The notes beneath the pieces are model-generated. The model was given only the letters and a program-made list of their open reading frames with translations, was not told where the DNA came from and searched no databases. A stretch of 13,324 bases of DNA from Bacteroidota bacterium. GTDB lineage: Bacteria > Bacteroidota > Bacteroidia > Flavobacteriales_D > JABDKJ01. Of the stretch, positions 1 to 7,055 are shown piece after piece. The translations under genes and the position numbers were made by a program. Location of the stretch: positions 1 to 13,324 of the forward strand of contig JAQCAN010000040.1 of NCBI GenBank assembly GCA_027621335.1. The letters are read 5' to 3'. Each line of letters starts with the position of its first letter. Position 1 is the stretch's first letter.

Positions 1-652
1 GTACCGGCACCAGATCGGTGAAGGTCTCGCCCTTTTCTGTCTTGAAATCCCCAATGTTCACTCCGGTCAGGACAATCTCCTTGATGCCCTCAGCCTCAAT
101 GGCTTTCACATTCTGCAGGACTTCCTCAATGGAGCCACTGCGGCTTCGTCCTCGGGCCAGCGGAATGGTGCAGAAGGAGCAGAAGTAATCACAGCCGTCC
201 TGAACCTTCAAGAAGGAACGGGTCCGGTCACCCGCACTCCAGCTCGTTTGGAAAACCTTGGTCTCCTTGATGTGCTCACGGGAGATGATGACTTCGTCTT
301 GGTTCTCTTTCTGATCTAGGAAATGGGGCAGGTTGAATTTGTCATTCGCACCCAGAACGATATCCACCCCTGGAATGGAGGCAATGGACTTGGGTTTCAA
401 TTGGGCGTAACAACCGACTACGGCCACATAGGCCTCAGGATTGATTTTCTTAGCCCTCCTTACAATATTCCTACATTTCTTATCCGCCTGCTCAGTGACC
501 GAGCAGGTATTGATGACGTAGACATCTGCACCCTCCTCGAAATCCACACGGGCCAGACCTTCCGCTTCCAACTGTCTAGCAATGGTGGAGGTCTCTGCAA
601 AGTTCAATTTGCACCCAAGGGTATAATATGCCGCGGTATGAGCTGAGCGCAT
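1..652 (-). CDS. mtaB: tRNA t6A37 methylthiotransferase MtaB (partial, N-terminal 217 residues)
   Basis: Radical-SAM enzyme that adds a methylthio group to N6-threonylcarbamoyladenosine at tRNA position 37, giving ms2t6A. The visible part starts with YTLGCKLNFAETS, the MtaB version of the first cysteine motif. Cys14, Cys50 and Cys81 fit the three ligands of the N-terminal methylthiotransferase cluster. The radical-SAM motif CDYFCSFC (Cys154, Cys158, Cys161) follows, then the family sequence TIPLARGRSRS. The rest of the radical-SAM domain and the TRAM domain lie beyond the left edge. I chose the ATG at 652 because a TATTTTTG promoter element sits seven bases upstream. An in-frame ATG at 715 would lie upstream of that promoter, beside the T-tract of the neighbouring terminator. 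The TLGCKLN motif favours MtaB over the related MiaB and RimO. Confidence 0.95.
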   Translation of the reverse strand, partial: MRSAHTAAYYTLGCKLNFAETSTIARQLEAEGLARVDFEEGADVYVINTCSVTEQADKKCRNIVRRAKKINPEAYVAVVGCYAQLKPKSIASIPGVDIVLGANDKFNLPHFLDQKENQDEVIISREHIKETKVFQTSWSAGDRTRSFLKVQDGCDYFCSFCTIPLARGRSRSGSIEEVLQNVKAIEAEGIKEIVLTGVNIGDFKTEKGETFTDLVPV

Positions 653-659
653 AAGCGTG

Positions 660-667
660 CAAAAATA
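660..667 (-). promoter_or_regulatory. Bacteroidota-type -7 element of mtaB
   Basis: On the minus strand the sequence reads TATTTTTG, an exact match to TAnnTTTG. A TTG about 18 bases further upstream could serve as the -33 element. Only seven bases separate the box from the ATG, so the transcript would begin at or next to the start codon. The box also lies downstream of the terminator of the preceding gene, as expected for an independent unit. Confidence 0.65.
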
Positions 668-715
668 GGGCTTATCCTTTGCCAACAAGGAGGAAAGCAA
701 CTGCCTTCTAGGCAT

Positions 716-748
716 AAAAAAAGGCGGAGCCTTGTTGACACCGCCTTT
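716..748 (-). terminator. Rho-independent terminator of the DUF2911 gene
   Basis: Read on the minus strand, AAAGGCGG and CCGCCTTT form an 8-bp perfect stem around a 13-base loop. The second arm runs into seven consecutive T. The hairpin lies 20 bases after the stop codon of the DUF2911 gene. On the plus strand the stem is followed by GGAAATTG, so it should work only in the minus direction. Confidence 0.85.
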
Positions 749-767
749 GGAAATTGTTCTAGAAGGA

Positions 768-1625
768 TTACTTCTTCTTGGCTTTCAGCTCAGCGATGAG
801 TGCTTCATTGCTGGCCACATAACCGAAGTCTCCGTCTTCACTGGCCTTAGCGGCTGCCATGGAGGCTTCAGCTGCTGCAATGGCCTCCTTGGTGCGACCT
901 AGCTTGGCGAGGATCTGGGCTTTCTGGTGGGTATACCAGAATGCATCCGGACGCTTCTCACAGGCCTTGTTGATCCAGACCAAAGCCTGATCTAGATTCT
1001 TCTCTTGATCCAGATAGAAACGCGCAGCATTGTAATAGGTACCTGCGCTCGGACCTTCCACCAGGATCTCTTTGATCTGTTCCTCAACCATCTCCATCGC
1101 TTTGGTCTCGATAGGGAAGCTGACCTTCACATCATCCCATGCCAAGCTCATCATGGCTCCGGTTGTGGTAAGTGTATGGAAATCTATGGTGAACGTCTCA
1201 GTCATACATCCTTCTTTGACAGGAGCAGAGAAACGGCATAGGTCTTCCTTCTGGTCATATCCGGCAGATCCACCTAGGGTGGTGTTCTTGTGGATGATGA
1301 TAGTCCATTCTTTCTCACCTGGGATGGTGTATAGGGCATACTGTCCAGCTGGAACACTCTGGCCACCTACGGTGACATCATCAGAGAAACTCACTTTGGT
1401 GCTGGAATTCGCTCCTGTCCTCCATACTTCACCATAAGGTACCAGACCTCCGAAGACAGTTCTGGACTTCATTCCTGGGCGTGAGTAGACGACCTCTACA
1501 TCGGTCAGACCGATTTTCTGGGTCAAGGTGGCTGTTGGACTGGGTTGTGGAGTCTGGATCTGTGCAGTACTGGTCAAGCTGAGCATCAAGCTGCAAGCAA
1601 GAAATAGATAAGAGAGTTTTCTCAT
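768..1625 (-). CDS. Exported DUF2911 protein with C-terminal TPR-like helices
   Basis: A 285-residue protein with a signal peptide (hydrophobic residues about 5-19, ending in STAQ), so exported to the periplasm or cell surface. Residues about 25-172 are a DUF2911 domain, recognised by YSRPGMKSRTVFGGLVPYGEVWRTGAN (about 47-73, key residues RPG, FGG, WRTGAN), then VPAGQYALYTIPGE and a closing WDDVKVSF. DUF2911 is common in Bacteroidota and has no established reaction. Residues about 194-262 form a TPR-like helical pair (YYNAARFYLDQ, LDQALVWINKACEKRPDAFW, AQILAKLGRTKEAIAAAE), suggesting a protein-binding end. It is transcribed alone and ends in its own terminator. Its promoter is unclear: CATCTTCG, about 24 bases upstream of the ATG, is a poor match to TAnnTTTG. 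Family assignment is firm, role unknown. Confidence 0.9.
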   Translation of the reverse strand: MRKLSYLFLACSLMLSLTSTAQIQTPQPSPTATLTQKIGLTDVEVVYSRPGMKSRTVFGGLVPYGEVWRTGANSSTKVSFSDDVTVGGQSVPAGQYALYTIPGEKEWTIIIHKNTTLGGSAGYDQKEDLCRFSAPVKEGCMTETFTIDFHTLTTTGAMMSLAWDDVKVSFPIETKAMEMVEEQIKEILVEGPSAGTYYNAARFYLDQEKNLDQALVWINKACEKRPDAFWYTHQKAQILAKLGRTKEAIAAAEASMAAAKASEDGDFGYVASNEALIAELKAKKK

Positions 1626-1779
1626 GGTTTTGTCTTCGTTTTAAGTGGGCGAAGATGCAGTTAAAAGAGCATATCGGTCTCTCGACAGAGCCTTATGGAT
1701 TCTCGGAGGCTAGACATATGGCATGGTCAATTCGTCCCTCGAACCATCCTTGTGCGTCCATCTGAATCCTGCCAAGACC

Positions 1780-1787
1780 TACCTTTG
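1780..1787 (+). promoter_or_regulatory. Bacteroidota-type -7 element of the M61 peptidase gene
   Basis: TACCTTTG is an exact TAnnTTTG match and ends four bases before the ATG at 1792. I see no clear -33 TTG at the usual distance. The position argues for a leaderless transcript and against the in-frame ATG at 1723. The rest of the 1626-1791 divergent gap shows nothing else recognisable. Confidence 0.65.
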
Positions 1788-1791
1788 GGCC

Positions 1792-3486
1792 ATGAGCATC
1801 CATTATCAACTCTCCACCTACCTCTCTCACCAACACTTCATCGCCATTGAGCTGAGTTTCACCCTTGCCGAGCCTCAGGATGTGGAACTGGTCCTTCCTG
1901 CATGGCGACCTGGACGCTACGAGTTGGCCGAGTACGCCATGAACATGAAGCATGTGGAAGTGAGCCATTCAGATTCGGAAGCGCTCGGCCTCAACAAATC
2001 CTCTAGGAATGTCTGGTATATCGAGAACTGTCCGGCAGGAGAGGTGAAGGTGAATTACCTCTATTATGCCAATGCACTCAATGGAGGTTCTTGTTTCACA
2101 AAGGAGGACGTACTCTATGTGAACCCCGTTAATTGCTGTCTTTTCGTAAAGGGGATGGAGTCCGTTGAGCATATCTTGGACTTGGATATTCCCAGCGATT
2201 TCAAAGTCAAGGGCATGCTTCCGTTCCGAAAGAACCGCATGAAGGCCAAGAATGCCGATGAACTTTTCGACAGTCCTTTTGTGGCTGCGCGCGAAGTATT
2301 GAGCATCGAGTCTGAAGTGAGTGGAGTGAAAACCTCCATTGTGTTCCAAGGAAATATTCCAACGCCTCCCAAGGACTTGGAAAAGACCTTCAAAGCCTTC
2401 ATGAGGCAGCAGATCAGGGCCTTCGGTGGCTGTCCGGTGGACCAATACACTTACCTAATATTGGCTACGCCTCACCGCTACTATCATGGAGTGGAACATG
2501 ATCGGGGAACGGTCATCGCCTTGGGTCCTGACCTGAACCTCTTCCGTGGATCGGTCTATACCGACCTTTTAGGCGTCTCCTCCCACGAGTTCTATCACAC
2601 TTGGAATGTGAAATACATGAGGCCCAAAGAGATGTGGCCATACGATTTTGAACGAGAGAATTATCATCGCATAGGCTACATCATCGAAGGCATCACCACC
2701 TATCAAGGGGATGTGAAGCTATGGCAGTCCAAGGTCTTCAGCGACCGACAGTTCTTGGATGAACTGACCACGCACCTGAACCGCCATCAGACCAACATGG
2801 GCCGCAAGCACCTATCGGTGAGGGAGAGCTCCATGGATCTATGGGTGGACGGATACAAGCAAGGTATGCCTGACCGCAAGGTGAGCATTTACACCGAAGG
2901 TGCGCTCATCGCTCTCCTGATGGAACTCATGGTCATCCAGGCTACTGAAGGGAAATCGACATTGGACGATGTGATGGCCTCGCTTTATCTCTTCTGTCAA
3001 GAAAAGGGCCGCGGGTATGCAGAGACAGATTTCCTGAACATCCTCAGCATCTACATCGGTGAGGCGGCTTGCAAACGTTTCTTCAAAGACAGTATAGACC
3101 GAGCAGGAAGCCTTCATAACAAGGTCATCAAAGCCCTCAAGACTGTGGGCGTGAATGTGAAGATGAACACAGAGGATAGGTGGGCCTCAGCTTACGGTCT
3201 GAAGTTCTCCTCCGATGCCCGTCCAAAGGTGACCCATGTGCATCCCTCAAGTGAAGCCTATGAGCAAGGAGTGAGGCTAGGTATGGAACTGCTTGCGGTG
3301 AACAACTATCTCGTTGAAAGCGACTTGGATGTGAAGGATGTAAAAGATGAAGTTAAACTTCACTTAAAGGAAGGTAAGATTCTCATTGAAAAGAAGTTGA
3401 AGGCTTCTGAAAAATTGTTATATATCCAATTCGAACTGAGTAGGGAGGCAGGGAATAACGCCTATTGGGAGGCTTGGAAAGGTTGA
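1792..3486 (+). CDS. M61 family aminopeptidase with C-terminal PDZ domain
   Basis: A 564-residue zinc metallopeptidase of family M61 (glycyl aminopeptidase type), expected to remove N-terminal residues from peptides. The N-terminal beta domain carries LPAWRPGRYE (residues 35-44), typical of the family. The catalytic motif HEFYHTWN begins at His265: His265 and His269 are the zinc ligands, Glu266 is the catalytic base, and Glu299 in EGITTY fits the third ligand. Residues about 463-555 resemble a PDZ domain (VTHVHPSSEAYEQGVRLGMELLAVNN). No signal peptide is visible, so it probably acts in the cytosol, unlike many exported M61 relatives. The start at 1792 lies just after a promoter element; the 23 residues upstream of it lack family character. 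The last 100 bases or so are more AT-rich than the rest. It converges with ridA, with two bases between stop codons. Confidence 0.93.
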   Translation: MSIHYQLSTYLSHQHFIAIELSFTLAEPQDVELVLPAWRPGRYELAEYAMNMKHVEVSHSDSEALGLNKSSRNVWYIENCPAGEVKVNYLYYANALNGGSCFTKEDVLYVNPVNCCLFVKGMESVEHILDLDIPSDFKVKGMLPFRKNRMKAKNADELFDSPFVAAREVLSIESEVSGVKTSIVFQGNIPTPPKDLEKTFKAFMRQQIRAFGGCPVDQYTYLILATPHRYYHGVEHDRGTVIALGPDLNLFRGSVYTDLLGVSSHEFYHTWNVKYMRPKEMWPYDFERENYHRIGYIIEGITTYQGDVKLWQSKVFSDRQFLDELTTHLNRHQTNMGRKHLSVRESSMDLWVDGYKQGMPDRKVSIYTEGALIALLMELMVIQATEGKSTLDDVMASLYLFCQEKGRGYAETDFLNILSIYIGEAACKRFFKDSIDRAGSLHNKVIKALKTVGVNVKMNTEDRWASAYGLKFSSDARPKVTHVHPSSEAYEQGVRLGMELLAVNNYLVESDLDVKDVKDEVKLHLKEGKILIEKKLKASEKLLYIQFELSREAGNNAYWEAWKG

Positions 3487-3488
3487 AC

Positions 3489-3869
3489 TCAGGAGCGGAT
3501 TGCCGTCACTGAGATCTCCACATTCACGCCTTTAGGAAGGCCCGCAACAGCTACGGTCTCACGCGCGGGAGGTGTCTCGTCAAAGTAGGTGGCATAGACC
3601 GCATTGACCTGATTGAACAAGGCCATGTCACTGAGGAAGATGCTGCTTTTCACTACGTGATCGAAGCCCAATCCTTCCGAGTCCAACAGCGCCTTGATAT
3701 TCGCCATGACCTGACGGGTCTCTGCCTCGATACTATCCATGACCAAGTCACCCGTGGCCGGATCGATGGCCACCTGACCTGAGAGGAAGATCATCTGCCC
3801 ATGTCTGATACCTTGGCTGTAAGGGCCAATGGGAGCGGGAGCGTTTTTACTGAATATGGCTTGCTTCAT
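3489..3869 (-). CDS. ridA: RidA family 2-iminobutanoate/2-iminopropanoate deaminase
   Basis: At 126 residues this is the usual length of a RidA monomer; the family forms homotrimers. RidA hydrolyses reactive enamines and imines, such as 2-aminoacrylate made by PLP enzymes, and so protects other PLP enzymes. Family marks are APAPIGPYSQG near the N-terminus, FLSGQVAIDP (about 28-37), and the C-terminal signature PPARETVAVAGLPKGVNVEI, where Arg103 is the substrate carboxylate-binding arginine and Glu118 the conserved glutamate. These residues place it with active RidA rather than with Rid subfamilies lacking the arginine. It is divergent from the amidotransferase-kinase gene with only 28 bases between start codons, so their promoters must overlap. 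No clear -7 box could be assigned to it. Confidence 0.95.
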   Translation of the reverse strand: MKQAIFSKNAPAPIGPYSQGIRHGQMIFLSGQVAIDPATGDLVMDSIEAETRQVMANIKALLDSEGLGFDHVVKSSIFLSDMALFNQVNAVYATYFDETPPARETVAVAGLPKGVNVEISVTAIRS

Positions 3870-3880
3870 GGATTAGGTGT

Positions 3881-3888
3881 TTTCTTTG
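3881..3888 (+). promoter_or_regulatory. Probable -7 element of the amidotransferase-cytidylate kinase gene
   Basis: TTTCTTTG differs from TAnnTTTG at one fixed position and ends nine bases before the ATG at 3898. It supports that start over an in-frame ATG at 3877, which lies upstream of the box and would add only MFSLRKV. The box falls inside the 28-base gap shared with divergent ridA. Confidence 0.4.
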
Positions 3889-3897
3889 CGAAAGGTT

Positions 3898-5187
3898 ATG
3901 AAAGTACTTATTCTGGACAATTACGACAGCTTCACTTACAACCTCAAGCACTATGTGGAGGCTTGGGGAGCTGAAGTCGATGTGAAACGGAATGATGAGA
4001 TCGCACTCGATGAGGTCGCAGGCTATGACAAGATCATTCTCTCTCCAGGTCCAGGCTTGCCTGCGCATGCTGGCATCATGCCGGAGTTGATCGCGGAATA
4101 TGCCGGAAAGATTCCACTTTTCGGAGTGTGCCTAGGGCATCAGTGTATTGCAGAGCACTTCGGGGGTCGCCTCTACAATCTGCCCCAAGTGCTCCATGGA
4201 CAAGCTTCCATCTGCAAGGTTCAGAAGGACGATATGCTCTTCAAAGGATTGGCTTCCAGCTTCGAGGTAGGGCATTACCATTCCTGGGTGGTGGATACAG
4301 AGGGTTTTCCCCATGATGAACTTGAGATCACAGGCCTGAGTGAGGATGGACTCATCATGTCCCTTCGGCACAGAACGATGGACGTGCGGGGCGTGCAGTT
4401 CCATCCTGAATCCATTCTCACGCCACATGGAAGGACCTTGCTTTACAATTGGCTCGATGGCTCAGGTACCGTACTTTCGTCCAGCATGAAGCGCAAGATC
4501 AATATCGCTATAGATGGGCATTCAGCCTGTGGTAAGAGCACCGTGGCCAAGATGCTCGCTTCGTCCTTAGGGTACCTCTACATCGATTCGGGCTCCATGT
4601 ATCGGGCCATCGCCTTGTTCGCTTTGGAGAATGGTCTGGCCGATGGCAAGACCGTGAAAGCTGAAGGGCTCAAAGCTCGACTGGACGAGATCGATGTCAA
4701 ATTGGTCAGAGGAATAGACGGTCAGGCGCATACCCTTTTGAATGGGCAGGATGTAGAAAAAGACATTCGCACCATGCGCGTTTCTGCTGTAGTAAGCCCA
4801 TTGAGCACCATTCCCGAGGTCCGAACGAAATTGGTACTGCTTCAACAGGCCATGGCGACAGAGCGAGGAGTGGTCATGGATGGAAGGGACATCGGTACCG
4901 TGGTGCTTCCCGAAGCCGAACTGAAAATCTTCTTGACCGCGAGCCTGGAGGAACGTGCCCGCAGGCGCTGGGCGGAACTTGCTCAGCGTGGAGTAGACTT
5001 GCCGATGGCCGAAGTCATTGAGAACCTTACCGAGCGTGATTTTATCGACACCACGAGAGCGGTGAGTCCTTTGGTTCAAGCTGCAGATGCCATTCTGGTC
5101 GATAACTCCTCAATGGATGCCTTACAGACCTACCATCACATCAAGCAGATGGCAAAAGTCCTCAAAGGCGAGGTTCAGGCGAATTAA
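3898..5187 (+). CDS. Fused TrpG/PabA-type glutamine amidotransferase and cytidylate kinase
   Basis: One 429-residue frame holds two complete enzymes. Residues 1-188 are a class I glutamine amidotransferase of the anthranilate/aminodeoxychorismate synthase component II family: MKVLILDNYDSFTYNL, the oxyanion region SPGPG (49-53), nucleophile Cys78 in GVCLGHQ, and His169/Glu171 in QFHPES complete the triad. It should pass ammonia from glutamine to a chorismate-using partner (TrpE or PabB), not encoded here. After a short linker (about 189-196, ending in SSS) comes cytidylate kinase, residues 197-429, which phosphorylates CMP/dCMP with ATP. It has P-loop GHSACGKST (207-215), DSGSMYR (230-236), DGRDIGT (328-334) and RDFIDTTRAVSPL (380-392). 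Met197 is where a free-standing Cmk would start. Both domains look intact and full length. TrpG and PabA cannot be told apart here. I know of Cmk fusions to other proteins but not this pairing. A one-base assembly error at the junction is the main alternative. Confidence 0.88.
   Translation: MKVLILDNYDSFTYNLKHYVEAWGAEVDVKRNDEIALDEVAGYDKIILSPGPGLPAHAGIMPELIAEYAGKIPLFGVCLGHQCIAEHFGGRLYNLPQVLHGQASICKVQKDDMLFKGLASSFEVGHYHSWVVDTEGFPHDELEITGLSEDGLIMSLRHRTMDVRGVQFHPESILTPHGRTLLYNWLDGSGTVLSSSMKRKINIAIDGHSACGKSTVAKMLASSLGYLYIDSGSMYRAIALFALENGLADGKTVKAEGLKARLDEIDVKLVRGIDGQAHTLLNGQDVEKDIRTMRVSAVVSPLSTIPEVRTKLVLLQQAMATERGVVMDGRDIGTVVLPEAELKIFLTASLEERARRRWAELAQRGVDLPMAEVIENLTERDFIDTTRAVSPLVQAADAILVDNSSMDALQTYHHIKQMAKVLKGEVQAN
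4472..4479 (+). promoter_or_regulatory. Possible internal promoter for free cytidylate kinase
   Basis: TACTTTCG matches TAnnTTTG at five of six fixed positions and ends six bases before the ATG of Met197, the natural Cmk start. The geometry equals that before the saccharopine dehydrogenase gene (TATTTTCG, six bases). It lies in the linker of the fusion gene. A match this loose can arise by chance. Confidence 0.35.
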
Positions 5188-5603
5188 CCCTTCTTATTCG
5201 GAACGTAGGTATAAGTAATCTGGAACCCCTTAACAGGCTCGGTCTTCGGAGCTGCTTCGACCTTAGGTTGCTCTATCGGCTTAGGCTTTTTTGGAAGCCT
5301 GAAATGGATGTTGATGGTCCTGTGGAAGGTGATTCGGGCCTTGCTTCGGTTGGTCGTGTAGAACTTTAACAATGAGGCCAAACGCTGCGCTTCTTCATCA
5401 CAACCATGTCCCAGGCTCTTCTTGATTCTAGTCCTCAAGACCTTTCCATCATTGGCTATATCCAGCGTCACAGCCACGGTGCCCTCTATTCCTGCTTCCA
5501 AGGCTTTCCTCGGGTAGACCATGTTCTCCTTGATGAAAGCAGACATAGCTTCCTTTCCACCCCGATAAACGGGCTTCTTGATGAGTTTTTCTCCTTTATC
5601 CAT
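5184..5603 (-). CDS. Soluble TonB C-terminal-domain protein with proline-rich tail
   Basis: A 139-residue protein. Residues about 13-103 resemble the TonB C-terminal domain: YRGGKEAMSAFIKENMVYPR, then AGIEGTVAVTLDIANDGKV, then CDEEAQRLASLLKF and a closing beta strand. Residues about 104-125 are rich in Pro, Lys and Glu (LPKKPKPIEQPKVEAAPKTEP), and the end is FQITYTYVPNKKG. Canonical TonB has a membrane anchor, then a proline-rich spacer, then this domain. Here the domain comes first and I see neither anchor nor signal peptide. A direct role in energising outer-membrane receptors is therefore doubtful. I chose the ATG at 5603; a GTG three codons upstream is also in frame. Its stop shares TTAA with the stop of the convergent fusion gene. 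The saccharopine dehydrogenase gene lies 53 bases upstream on the same strand, so cotranscription is possible. Confidence 0.75.
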   Translation of the reverse strand: MDKGEKLIKKPVYRGGKEAMSAFIKENMVYPRKALEAGIEGTVAVTLDIANDGKVLRTRIKKSLGHGCDEEAQRLASLLKFYTTNRSKARITFHRTINIHFRLPKKPKPIEQPKVEAAPKTEPVKGFQITYTYVPNKKG

Positions 5604-5656
5604 CCTATTCACTTGATACGTTCAAGGTAGGTATAAAGGTTCTAGTCTCTTCCGTC

Positions 5657-6991
5657 TCAGTGCTCTTCGAATCGGATACCCAAGGTCTCCAATTCATCCA
5701 GGATGGGGTTATAGATTTCAGGAAGGGTGGGGAGGTGGACTCCGGTCAGTTGCAACTGACCTTTCAGGATATCCGTCACAGCAATGCCTATAGGAAGGCC
5801 TACCGTCCTGGCCATGCCAGTGTAGACAGGGTCCAGACCGATGCTGATCATGTATGATGAAAGCTCTTTGGTCTGTCCATCTTGTTCGTATTGGAAGAAA
5901 TGGTACATAGCGATCATGTCCTTGTCACCATCTTCCAAACTCCATTTGGATTCTAGAAGATGTTGAAGGATCTGCGCTGGAGTTGCATTCTTCAGTCCAA
6001 TGGGAGAATGATCGAAGATGCCCAGCCATTTGAGTTTGGACATCACCTCACCCTCAGGATCCATCTGAAGATACTCACAGAGTTTTTGCTCTACGGGAGT
6101 AGTGTCCTCGTATCGAAGGTAGCTATTGATGAAATCGCGGTAGGACATTCGCTCGCTGTCTTCGAGGGTGTAGGAATCATCCGTCATACCCAGCTGGACA
6201 AAGACATTCCAGGCCTCACTGTATCCCTTTCGTCTCAAGGTTCCTCGGTAGATGGTCGGGATGTTGTCCAAGCCATAGACACTACGGTACTTCAAGGAAT
6301 CCCTGTTGGCATAGCCTTCAAAATCTCCGTAGCCATCAATAAAGATGTCTTCCACACGACTGAAAAGGCGATGGTATGGGATGTACTTGTACTTGCCGTT
6401 ACGGATGAATTGCACCGCACCTCCTTGACCGGCTAGGACCACGTTGCGCGGGTTCCAAGTGAATTTGTAGTGCCAAGGGTTGTTGTCGCTTTCAGGTGCT
6501 ATGAGGCCTCCTGTGAAACTCTTGAAGGAGGTGATGGTCGCACCTTTGGATTGAAGTCCATGGATGATCCTCATGGCCGACATATGGTCGATGCCTGGAT
6601 CCAAGCCCATCTCATTCAGGACCAATACACCCTTTTTCCTTGCCTCTGAATCCATAGCTTTCACGTCATCGGTCACATAAGACGGGGTGATGACATGGAT
6701 GCCCATCTCGATACAGTCTCTGACCACCTCGGTATGCATAGAAGCGGGAAGCATGGAGATGACGATGTCCTTCCCTTTCAGGTGTGCTCTTCGCTCTTCC
6801 GAATTCAGCGCATCCAAGCTTATGGCTTCACAGGCACTCATCCCTTTGACACGTTCTTGGGCCAGGTCGAGGTTGCGGTCTGAGATGTAGATGTGCCAGC
6901 CGTGTTCAGTCGCTTTCTGATCGAGGTACTGGATCAAGGCACTGCTGGAACGTCCTGCCCCAATGATCGATATGTGTTTGGTGAACTTCAT
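5657..6991 (-). CDS. Saccharopine dehydrogenase family protein
   Basis: A 444-residue oxidoreductase of the saccharopine dehydrogenase (glutamate-forming)/saccharopine reductase family, which interconverts saccharopine with 2-aminoadipate semialdehyde and glutamate in lysine metabolism. The N-terminal Rossmann fold has IIGAGRSSSAL (nucleotide loop about 11-19), then ISMLPASMH (about 78-86). NEMGLDPGIDHMSA (about 127-139) and FTGGLIAPESDNNPWHYKF (about 159-177) are family signatures leading into the substrate domain; length is normal. The start at 6991 gives MKFTKHISIIGAG directly before the Rossmann strand and follows a near-consensus -7 box; an ATG at 7018 would add nine residues but lies upstream of that box. 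No lysine-ketoglutarate reductase is in the window, so catabolic use of lysine is inferred. Related families such as carboxynorspermidine synthase share this fold, but the signature motifs favour saccharopine dehydrogenase. Confidence 0.88.
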   Translation of the reverse strand: MKFTKHISIIGAGRSSSALIQYLDQKATEHGWHIYISDRNLDLAQERVKGMSACEAISLDALNSEERRAHLKGKDIVISMLPASMHTEVVRDCIEMGIHVITPSYVTDDVKAMDSEARKKGVLVLNEMGLDPGIDHMSAMRIIHGLQSKGATITSFKSFTGGLIAPESDNNPWHYKFTWNPRNVVLAGQGGAVQFIRNGKYKYIPYHRLFSRVEDIFIDGYGDFEGYANRDSLKYRSVYGLDNIPTIYRGTLRRKGYSEAWNVFVQLGMTDDSYTLEDSERMSYRDFINSYLRYEDTTPVEQKLCEYLQMDPEGEVMSKLKWLGIFDHSPIGLKNATPAQILQHLLESKWSLEDGDKDMIAMYHFFQYEQDGQTKELSSYMISIGLDPVYTGMARTVGLPIGIAVTDILKGQLQLTGVHLPTLPEIYNPILDELETLGIRFEEH

Positions 6992-6997
6992 TGGCCG

Positions 6998-7005
6998 CGA
7001 AAATA
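6998..7005 (-). promoter_or_regulatory. Probable -7 element of the saccharopine dehydrogenase gene
   Basis: On the minus strand TATTTTCG differs from TAnnTTTG at one fixed position and ends six bases before the ATG at 6991. This again implies a very short or absent leader and supports the shorter start. Confidence 0.5.
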
Positions 7006-7055
7006 TGGGAATTGCCATTGCCCGAGTGCACAGCTCTATCGATTTGAAATAGGCC

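Noticed and set aside
323..646. Plus-strand open frame of 107 residues
   Set aside because: It is antisense to mtaB, whose cysteine motifs are all in frame on the minus strand; the product has no family character.
653..715. In-frame upstream ATG of mtaB at 715
   Set aside because: It lies upstream of the exact TAnnTTTG box and abuts the T-tract of the neighbouring terminator; the added 21 residues resemble nothing in MtaB.
1723..1791. Longer N-terminus for the M61 peptidase
   Set aside because: The ATG at 1723 is upstream of an exact -7 box and the extra 23 residues lack family character.
3348..3362. Inverted repeat TGAAGT-TAA-ACTTCA near the 3' end of the M61 gene
   Set aside because: It is inside coding sequence, has a short AT-rich stem and no T-tract, so it is not a terminator; likely chance in an AT-rich patch.
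3877..3897. Upstream ATG adding MFSLRKV to the amidotransferase
   Set aside because: Component II proteins start right at MKVLILDNYDSF, and the probable promoter lies between the two ATGs.
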